Assembly (NCBI GenBank): GCA_038134525.1
Contig: JAYPVI010000027.1
Location: 1-13,381 of the forward strand
Reading direction: 5' to 3'
DNA length: 13,381 bases
Origin: GCA-002727735 sp038134525
GTDB lineage: Bacteria > Bacteroidota > Bacteroidia > Flavobacteriales_D > Parvicellaceae
Positions within the stretch are counted from its first letter, which is position 1; each line of letters opens with the position of its first letter. The notes under the pieces were generated by a model. It saw only the letters and a list, made by a program, of their open reading frames with translations. It did not search any database and was not told the origin of the DNA. The translations under genes and the position numbers were made by a program. Below, piece after piece: positions 8,000 through 13,381 of this stretch.

Positions 8000-8117
8000 T
8001 TTAAGAATAAAAAGAGAGATAATTTTAGAATCCTGAATTAATATTTTAACTAAATTAATTTTAATTTTTCTTTATTATTTTAAATAATTTTCAACTTTAG
8101 TAAAAAAGATCCTTAAA
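8000..8117 (+). promoter_or_regulatory. Very AT-rich leader of the 8118 gene cluster
   Basis: About 118 bases made almost entirely of A and T, with short palindromes such as ATTATTT-T-AAATAAT near 8073-8087. It must carry the promoter and leader of the following gene, yet no TAnnTTTG box is visible. No Shine-Dalgarno sequence is present; the bases just before the ATG are CCTTAAA. Confidence 0.3.
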
Positions 8118-8705
8118 ATGACTTTAAAAAGAATTTTCGCACTCATGATTTGGCTGATCTCAGCACAAAGCTGTAAAGTGAAAAATGTATTAATAATCCC
8201 CCCTAAAAAACATGTGTCCATTCAACTAGAAGAAACATTACCGGCTAATGTTATATTAAAAAATAGAGGGGTTGGCGAGCTAACCGTGTCAGTGAATTAC
8301 GCTAATAATCAAAAGGAAATTTCTAGTTTTGATCTTGATGGGCATGCATCTACTGAAATTCTTGTGAAGAAAAACTGTACTATACAATTTAAAAATGGTA
8401 ACGATTTTAAAAAAGTGGTTCATTTTGGTCACGAAGATGTCAACAAGTTAAAAGAACAACAAGTTGATGTGAGAGAAATAAATCTTCAGCTTGTTAATAG
8501 ATCATCTAAATCAATTCCTCTTATCATTCCTGGTGTAATGAGTCCTTCTCTCTCGCCAAACTCAACAAGTAACGTAAAACTGAAGATCGGGCAAGAGATT
8601 ATTTATAAAAAAAACATGAACAAATCAATTATATATACGGTTTCTGAAAAAAATAATGATGGAGATAAAATATATATTAATGAATTAGTAAACCAAACAG
8701 AATGA
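8118..8705 (+). CDS. Small putative lipoprotein with two similar beta-rich halves
   Basis: Protein of 195 residues that I do not recognise. It begins with a short signal (basic TLKR, hydrophobic FALMIWLI) and AQSC, with C19 as a plausible lipidation site; the lipobox is weak because A rather than L stands at -3. Residues after C19 (KVKN) are basic, so the acidic surface-export signal known in some Bacteroidota is absent and an inward-facing lipoprotein is more likely. The rest alternates beta strands and polar turns and seems to repeat: about 40-105 (VILKNRGVGELTVSV onward) and about 125-180 (LQLVNRSSKSIPLIIP onward) have similar layouts, suggesting two small beta-sandwich domains. It overlaps the next gene by four bases (ATGA), so the two are probably translated together. 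It is the first gene of a three-gene run with the giant secreted protein. Confidence 0.75.
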   Translation: MTLKRIFALMIWLISAQSCKVKNVLIIPPKKHVSIQLEETLPANVILKNRGVGELTVSVNYANNQKEISSFDLDGHASTEILVKKNCTIQFKNGNDFKKVVHFGHEDVNKLKEQQVDVREINLQLVNRSSKSIPLIIPGVMSPSLSPNSTSNVKLKIGQEIIYKKNMNKSIIYTVSEKNNDGDKIYINELVNQTE

Positions 8706-9127
8706 AACAAGTCTTACACTATTTTTTAGCTGTTTTTACGGGTGTTGTATTTGGAAGCTTAGCAAATATGCTCATCATTTCGGTCAGCACTATGGTCATT
8801 CCCCTTCCAAATGGAGCTGACAATTCATCTTTGGAATCATTGGAAAAAACGATTCATTTATTTCAATTCCAACATTTTATCATGCCTTTTTTAGCACATG
8901 CACTAGGAAGTCTAATTGGAGGAGCTGTTGCAGCATGGATAGCGCCTAACCATAAACTATTAGTCGCATTAACTATAGGAGTTTTCTTTATGATAGGAGG
9001 AACAATGATGGTTATTCAACTCCCTTCTCCCATTGGGTTTAATGTAGTTGATTTGAGTTTAGCTTATATTCCCATGGCATTTTTCGGATATAATTTTTTT
9101 TGTAAGTTTAATAAGATTTATATTTGA
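8702..9127 (+). CDS. Four-helix integral membrane protein of unknown function
   Basis: Protein of 141 residues, mostly hydrophobic, with four predicted transmembrane helices at about 6-30, 59-81, 85-106 and 113-134. A short polar loop lies between helices 1 and 2 (PNGADNSSLESLEKT), and glycine-rich helix-packing stretches (GSLIGGAVAAW, MIGG) are visible. From memory it resembles a family of about 140-residue uncharacterised membrane proteins common in Bacteroidota, with the conserved pattern P-P-x-GAD, HLF-x-x-x-HF and PFLAHALG; no function is known to me. Its ATG overlaps the TGA of the preceding lipoprotein gene (ATGA), and it ends 20 bases before the giant secreted gene. The tight packing suggests one transcript, although a promoter-like element inside its 3' end may drive the next gene separately. 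Confidence 0.85.
   Translation: MKQVLHYFLAVFTGVVFGSLANMLIISVSTMVIPLPNGADNSSLESLEKTIHLFQFQHFIMPFLAHALGSLIGGAVAAWIAPNHKLLVALTIGVFFMIGGTMMVIQLPSPIGFNVVDLSLAYIPMAFFGYNFFCKFNKIYI
9099..9126 (+). promoter_or_regulatory. Probable Bacteroidota promoter for the giant secreted gene
   Basis: TTTG (9099-9102) and TATATTTG (9119-9126) match the phylum's -33 and -7 elements (TTTG / TAnnTTTG), separated by 16 bases, just under the usual 17-23. The -7 box ends 21 bases before the ATG at 9148, which would leave a short leader of ordinary length. The element overlaps the last codons of the membrane-protein gene, so the giant gene could be expressed with or without its upstream neighbours. Confidence 0.45.
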
Positions 9128-9147
9128 TTTAGATTCAACATTTCACA

Positions 9148-12100
9148 ATGAAAAACGAAAAAAAAATTCACTCCTCTTTACCATTAAATCTATCATTTTT
9201 ATTTTTTAGTTTTCTTTTTTTATGTTTTGATTCTTTTTCTCAAATACCAGGGTACATTTATGAACCCGCTACAGGATCTGGATCATTAGTGCTTGACCCT
9301 AATCAAGATGGTTTTGTTTCACAAACCTCAAATGGATTCACCAATGAAGACCAACTTTCTAGTGAAATTCCTATGGTGCCTATTATTTTTCCTGGCCCAG
9401 AACCTTTTGCTGACATAAACAATGGGGCTACATGTGGATTCACCGATTTTGTTGATTCTGGGACTGAAGATCCGTGTCAACAATTTGTTGATGGTTCTGG
9501 TAATTGGATATTTCGATTTAGAATGGGTGGTACTTCGCCTAATGCAAAAAGCTATTCCCTGTTAATTGATTTAGATGGTAAATTTGGATACAGTGGGCCA
9601 AATGCTGATCCAAATTATTCAGTATATAACCCAGGATTTGAAATGGAAATTGTACTGGCTACCAAATTTGGTGTTCATGTTTACGACATGGACAATATGA
9701 ATTGCACCCCTGTTTTATCTTACCTAGGCACAACCAATTATCAAAAATCCATTGCCTTTTCTACCATTTGTGCTCCAAGAAATTATTTCTATGATTTTTT
9801 TGTCAATATTAATGACATCATAAATACAGGTGCATTCCCTGGGTTTAATAGCAATAGCACTGTAAGAATTGCCATAATAGACAACATGGCTTCAAACAAA
9901 TCCACCTTATGTAATCCAAGTTCAGCATCAGATGTTGGAGGAGTAAGTAATTGTACCAACCTAGAATTATGTTACAACACTATTGTGGACAACTACCCTC
10001 CTTGTGCTCCAGGTGTAGATTGTCCAGAATTATCTCCTTGCCCTCAACTAACTAACACTTATTCTACTGGCGACACTCAAATTAATGGAACCGGATCTAT
10101 AGGTGCGACAGTTGAAGTTTATGTTAACGGCATTAACCAAGGTAATACCATTGTTAATATCAATGGAAACTGGTTCACCACTATTCCTGCACTTTCTAAT
10201 GGAGATACTCTTTCCGTTTCTCAAACGGAACCAAATAAATCCACTTCCTCCATATGGTGTGAATATCAAATTATAAAAAGTTGTAATGGCACACCTCTAC
10301 CTGCACCCATCATTACTAATTCATCCGGTAAAAACATATGCGGTACTGGGATACCTGGATCGGATATAGAAGTATACTTTCCTGATGGCACTTTATATCC
10401 AGCAAATCCCAATGCAACCTTGAGTAGTTTTTTACCTGTTACTTCTATTGGTGAATGGGTTTGGAAATGCACTGGTAACACAGGAGGATGCAATGCTGGT
10501 AGCGGGGTTGATTGCATAAATGAGGGTGGGTACGTCATCTATCAAATTGATTCTTTGACAGGATGTCCATCACTTCCAGCTTTTGAGTGTGTTTCTCAAG
10601 GAGGAGGTTATTCGCCAGTAACTTCTCCAACTCCAGTTATTAATCCTACCACTGTATTTGCTGGCTCTAATTCTGTTGATGTTTCTGTTTTGCTAAATGG
10701 AGCACCATCACCACAAAGTGGATATATCTATTTACTTATAAACGGTCAGATAAATGCCGTTAGTTCACTTATCTCCTCTTCGGGAACTTACAGTATTACA
10801 GTAGATCCACTATTTTCATGTGACACCATTACATCTAGATTTATACAGTCTACAGCCAGTGGAGATCATGATTGTTTTTCCCCTTCATCTGATTCCATAG
10901 TTATTTCATCAACAACAGTAGAACCAACCATTTTAGGTGAATATTGTACTTCAACCACGATTTCCTCTATTTCTGGAATTTGTTCTGAACCAGCTGGAAC
11001 TTTAATCAAACTATATATCAACGGATCTAATTCCAACTCTACTAACTTACAATCCGATGGTACGTGGAGTTTTAGTGGTTTAGCTTTAAATCCTAGTGAT
11101 GTCATTTATGCCACCTCAACCTTGGCTAACTGCGGAAATGAAAGTGCTAATTCAAACTCTATAACAATAGGGTCTCTCTCCACAAATTCTTCATCGATTA
11201 CCACATCATCAATCACAGAAGGTGATTCCATTATATCAGGAACAGGTACTACAAACGATACCGTATTTCTTTATGTTGACGATGTGTATTCTGATTATTA
11301 TACTGTAGTTGTTAGTGGAAATTGGACCATTTCCAATTTACCCTCTTATGTGTTTTATTCTGGTGCACAAGTTTATGTAAAAGCAAAAACACCTGGTTAT
11401 TGTGAAGGCAATCCTTCTAATAACTTAACTGTACAATGTCAGATACCTAATAATCAATTAAGTGTCTTACCAAAAAGTATAACATTAAGTGAGGTTAATA
11501 TTGTTGATAGCATTTCGATATCCAACTCACAAAACGGTGTATTATATCAATTGATGTATAACAACCAGTTTTTTGGTACACCCAAAATGGGCAATGGAAG
11601 CACCATTTATTTAACTTCTGACTCAATTAATTCATCCAGAAGTTTAAAAATTTTGGGTATTAATTTTAGTCAATATGGGTGTGATGTAGAATTATTGGAC
11701 AGCATAATAGTTACTCTTAATATAATGGATTATGATGGAGATGGCATTCCAGATATTACAGATTTAGATGATGATAACGACGGTATTTTAGATGTAAATG
11801 AATGTATGATCAGTGATTTCCATTGGTCTTCAGCCCCACAAGTAAGCGGAAAAACGGCAACTGGAGTAATTAATGGAATTGGCTATACTTATACCTCTTC
11901 CATTAATATTGAAACTACGCCAACAATCTTTGCTTACAACACATTCCCTGCACAATATAACATCCCAAATACCACTGTAATTAAAAATAGATTTCAGTCT
12001 AACAATACGATTACATTTGATCAACCTGTCCTAAACCCAACTTTGTTGTTTTCTTCTATTGGTGCGCTCAACTTAAATCTATCTGTTCCAATTCAGTTTT

Positions 12101-13381
12101 CAAACCCTGTTGATGTATTGTTCCAAAGTGGTACAGTAACGATAGACTCCCCTACTCAAATTACGGGTAAAGAAGGTTATGTTATTTTAAGAATGAACGG
12201 TACTTTCAGTGAAATATCATTTGATTACTTAGCTGATGAAAATTATGTGAATTTCACATTTGGAGCTGATTTTGCAACTTTTTGTGATACTGACGGAGAT
12301 GGAACTCCTGACTACTTAGATTTAGATAGCGATAACGATGGAATAGCAGATATCGTAGAAGCAGGAGGAATAGACACAGATGGCAATGGTACAGTAGATG
12401 TAACTACGGATACAGATGGAGATGGATTAGCAGATACGTATGATTCGGATAACGGTGGAACAGCCGTTCCTACGCCAGATACAGACGGTGATGGATACGC
12501 AGACTTCTTAGATTTAGACGCGGATAACGATGGTATCTATGATGTGGTAGAAGGCGGAGATGGCGCATCCGATACCAATAATGATGGAATGGTGGATAGC
12601 AACGATACGGGCTATGCCGATACAGATAACGATGGGATGTCTGATAACACGGAGACCACTAATGAGCCAGACAGCGATAATGATGGCAATGCAGATTACT
12701 TAGAGTTAGATAGTGATAACGATGGCTGCAATGATGTAGTAGAAGCTGGATATACAGATGATAATGGAGATGGTATCTTAGGAGGAGCATCACCCACATT
12801 CAATGCAAACGGAACCGTAAGCAGTGCAGTAGATGGATATACAACTCCTTCTGATATAAATGGTAACAATGTAGCAGATTATACAGAAGCTGGACCAAAC
12901 AATGCATCTAATGAAACACAAACAGCTTGTTATAGTTACGATTGGAATGGCACTACCTACACTATAAGTGGAACCTATACGTTCATATCCACAAACACCG
13001 CAGGCTGTGATAGTATAGCAACACTTAACCTAACAATAAGCACTTCATTAAGGGGAGATACTACTACGATAACAGCATGCAATTATTTTACATGGCAAGG
13101 TATCACGTACACGACAAGTGGCATGTACTATGACACGTTACAGACTACGGCTGGTTGTGATAGTATATTGACGTTAGACTTAACGATAAATGATAGCTAC
13201 AGTTTAACCACGGTACCGATGACGTCATGTGATAGTATGGCATGGCAGGGTACGATGTATACGACTAGCGGTATTTACTATGACACGTTACAGACTACGT
13301 CTGGCTGTGATAGCATAATCAGTATCGACTTAACGATAAACAATTCACTAAACGGAGATACAACTACAACGGTAGCTTGTG
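9148..13381 (+). CDS. Giant secreted modular surface protein (3' end cut by window)
   Basis: The frame is open from ATG at 9148 to the window edge: 1411 full codons with no stop. Residues 1-31 are a signal peptide (long LSFLFFSFLFLCF core, cleavage near FDSFS/Q32). Modules in order: an N-terminal domain (about 32-290) opening with GYIYEPATGSGS and DPNQDGF; bacterial Ig-like modules at about 308-371, 385-450, 592-675 and 685-770, with repeated VYVNG / GNW patterns; a further beta domain (772-858); a first type 3 thrombospondin block (861-887); a beta-sandwich-like insert (888-1046); a second such block (1047-1249); and 50-residue repeats from 1261. The Asp-rich blocks should bind calcium. The architecture is typical of Bacteroidota adhesins or gliding-related proteins exported by type IX secretion, whose C-terminal sorting domain would lie outside the window. 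Ligand and exact role are unknown. It follows the membrane-protein gene by 20 bases. Confidence 0.9.
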   Translation, partial: MKNEKKIHSSLPLNLSFLFFSFLFLCFDSFSQIPGYIYEPATGSGSLVLDPNQDGFVSQTSNGFTNEDQLSSEIPMVPIIFPGPEPFADINNGATCGFTDFVDSGTEDPCQQFVDGSGNWIFRFRMGGTSPNAKSYSLLIDLDGKFGYSGPNADPNYSVYNPGFEMEIVLATKFGVHVYDMDNMNCTPVLSYLGTTNYQKSIAFSTICAPRNYFYDFFVNINDIINTGAFPGFNSNSTVRIAIIDNMASNKSTLCNPSSASDVGGVSNCTNLELCYNTIVDNYPPCAPGVDCPELSPCPQLTNTYSTGDTQINGTGSIGATVEVYVNGINQGNTIVNINGNWFTTIPALSNGDTLSVSQTEPNKSTSSIWCEYQIIKSCNGTPLPAPIITNSSGKNICGTGIPGSDIEVYFPDGTLYPANPNATLSSFLPVTSIGEWVWKCTGNTGGCNAGSGVDCINEGGYVIYQIDSLTGCPSLPAFECVSQGGGYSPVTSPTPVINPTTVFAGSNSVDVSVLLNGAPSPQSGYIYLLINGQINAVSSLISSSGTYSITVDPLFSCDTITSRFIQSTASGDHDCFSPSSDSIVISSTTVEPTILGEYCTSTTISSISGICSEPAGTLIKLYINGSNSNSTNLQSDGTWSFSGLALNPSDVIYATSTLANCGNESANSNSITIGSLSTNSSSITTSSITEGDSIISGTGTTNDTVFLYVDDVYSDYYTVVVSGNWTISNLPSYVFYSGAQVYVKAKTPGYCEGNPSNNLTVQCQIPNNQLSVLPKSITLSEVNIVDSISISNSQNGVLYQLMYNNQFFGTPKMGNGSTIYLTSDSINSSRSLKILGINFSQYGCDVELLDSIIVTLNIMDYDGDGIPDITDLDDDNDGILDVNECMISDFHWSSAPQVSGKTATGVINGIGYTYTSSINIETTPTIFAYNTFPAQYNIPNTTVIKNRFQSNNTITFDQPVLNPTLLFSSIGALNLNLSVPIQFSNPVDVLFQSGTVTIDSPTQITGKEGYVILRMNGTFSEISFDYLADENYVNFTFGADFATFCDTDGDGTPDYLDLDSDNDGIADIVEAGGIDTDGNGTVDVTTDTDGDGLADTYDSDNGGTAVPTPDTDGDGYADFLDLDADNDGIYDVVEGGDGASDTNNDGMVDSNDTGYADTDNDGMSDNTETTNEPDSDNDGNADYLELDSDNDGCNDVVEAGYTDDNGDGILGGASPTFNANGTVSSAVDGYTTPSDINGNNVADYTEAGPNNASNETQTACYSYDWNGTTYTISGTYTFISTNTAGCDSIATLNLTISTSLRGDTTTITACNYFTWQGITYTTSGMYYDTLQTTAGCDSILTLDLTINDSYSLTTVPMTSCDSMAWQGTMYTTSGIYYDTLQTTSGCDSIISIDLTINNSLNGDTTTTVAC
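11728..11808 (+). repeat. First thrombospondin type 3-like calcium-binding block
   Basis: Encodes DYDGDGIPDITDLDDDNDGI plus LDVNEC (residues 861-887 of the giant protein), the classic D-x-D-G-D-G-x-x-D ... D-N-D-G pattern. It is separated from the larger block at 12286 by a domain of about 160 residues. Confidence 0.85.
12286..12894 (+). repeat. Three thrombospondin type 3 super-modules, 192-base period
   Basis: Equivalent aspartate codons begin at 12286, 12478 and 12670, exactly 192 bases (64 residues) apart. The LDLDSDNDG-type motif likewise recurs at 12316, 12508 and 12700. A partial fourth unit (DINGNNVADYTEAG) begins at 12853, after 183 bases. Each unit carries two or more D-x-D-G-D-G or D-N-D-G calcium motifs. 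A repeat of whole 64-residue units implies expansion by duplication. Confidence 0.85.
12928..13381 (+). repeat. Tandem 150-base (50-residue) repeats, running off the edge
   Basis: Units start at the cysteine codons at 12928, 13078, 13228 and 13378, exactly 150 bases apart. Each follows the pattern C-x(4)-W-x-G-x-x-Y-x-x-SG-x-Y ... GCDSI-x-x-x-x-LTI. Two cysteines per unit could pair. Bases 13126-13149 and 13276-13299 are identical, a sign of recent duplication or gene conversion. The linkers of units 1 and 3 (SLRGDTTT, SLNGDTTT) resemble each other more than that of unit 2. Similar repeats are common in large exported Bacteroidota proteins. Confidence 0.9.

Larger units (their letters stand above)
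6969..8117. other. 1.15-kb gene-free region, dense in perfect hairpins
   Basis: No credible protein gene lies here: the open frames are short (under 80 codons), lack recognisable motifs and run through hairpins. The stretch is packed with perfect inverted repeats with small loops. Examples (arms, loop length): AAAGGCGGAA (7025, 15), GAAAATTC (7149, 3), TCGAAC (7215, 3), AACTTG (7293, 7), TTTACTGC (7443, 7), AATTAAAA (7539, 4), TTATGC (7894, 2), AAATATTA (7965, 3), TTAGTC (7982, 6), and a 16-base palindrome at 7945-7960. Four- and five-base pairs fill gaps between them (7064, 7112, 7187, 7868). Eight-base arms with loops this small should be rare in 1 kb of random sequence. The region may encode structured RNA or be a decayed repeat or mobile relic. 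No transposase, tRNA, rRNA or CRISPR repeat was seen. Confidence 0.6.

Noticed and set aside
7025..8000. CRISPR array or integron attC sites as explanation for the hairpins
   Set aside because: The hairpins differ in sequence and spacing, no unit repeats with spacers, and no GTTRRRY/RYYYAAC core pairs, cas genes or integrase are present.
10048..12024. Several minus-strand open frames of 64-90 codons
   Set aside because: All lie opposite the giant secreted gene; they are by-products of its Ser/Thr/Asn-rich coding sequence.
9148..13381. Possible frameshift or pseudogene because no full-length frame closes in the window
   Set aside because: The frame is continuous from the signal peptide to the edge with coherent modules; it is simply cut by the window end.

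Overview
The window is AT-rich bacterial DNA, most likely from a member of the Bacteroidota (Flavobacteriia or a relative). The reasons are: no Shine-Dalgarno sequences before the genes, with A/T-rich leaders instead; several TAnnTTTG-type -7 promoter boxes; signal peptides ending in A-Q or S-Q; and a very large secreted repeat protein of the kind this phylum exports. It holds seven protein genes, two of them cut by the window edges, and one long non-coding stretch.

Positions 1-5983 are a galactoside-use locus. A vSGLT-type sodium/galactose symporter gene (cut at position 1) and galactokinase lie on the minus strand. They diverge from a secreted GH2 beta-galactosidase on the plus strand. The inferred route is release of galactose from lactose or another beta-galactoside in the periplasm, Na+-driven uptake of galactose, and phosphorylation to galactose-1-phosphate. 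galT, galE and galM are not in the window; they may lie to the left.

Positions 5985-6968 (minus) encode a secreted CAP/SCP-domain protein. It converges on the beta-galactosidase gene with a single base between the two stop codons.

Positions 6969-8117 contain no credible protein gene. The stretch is unusually rich in perfect short-loop inverted repeats. It is bounded on the minus strand by a possible TTTG/TAGATTTG promoter (around 7812-7839) and a strong hairpin (7025-7059). This fits, but does not prove, a structured RNA of about 0.8 kb read from the minus strand. It is the best candidate in the window for something undescribed.

Positions 8118-13381 (plus) hold a tight gene cluster. It consists of a small putative lipoprotein with two similar beta-rich halves, a four-helix membrane protein overlapping it by ATGA, and a giant secreted modular protein that runs off the right edge. 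The giant protein has a signal peptide, Ig-like modules, two blocks of thrombospondin type 3 (calcium-binding) repeats, and an array of exact 50-residue repeats. It looks like a surface adhesin or cell-envelope protein; a type IX secretion sorting domain would be expected beyond the window. Synonymous codon use changes sharply at the start of its repeat-rich part.
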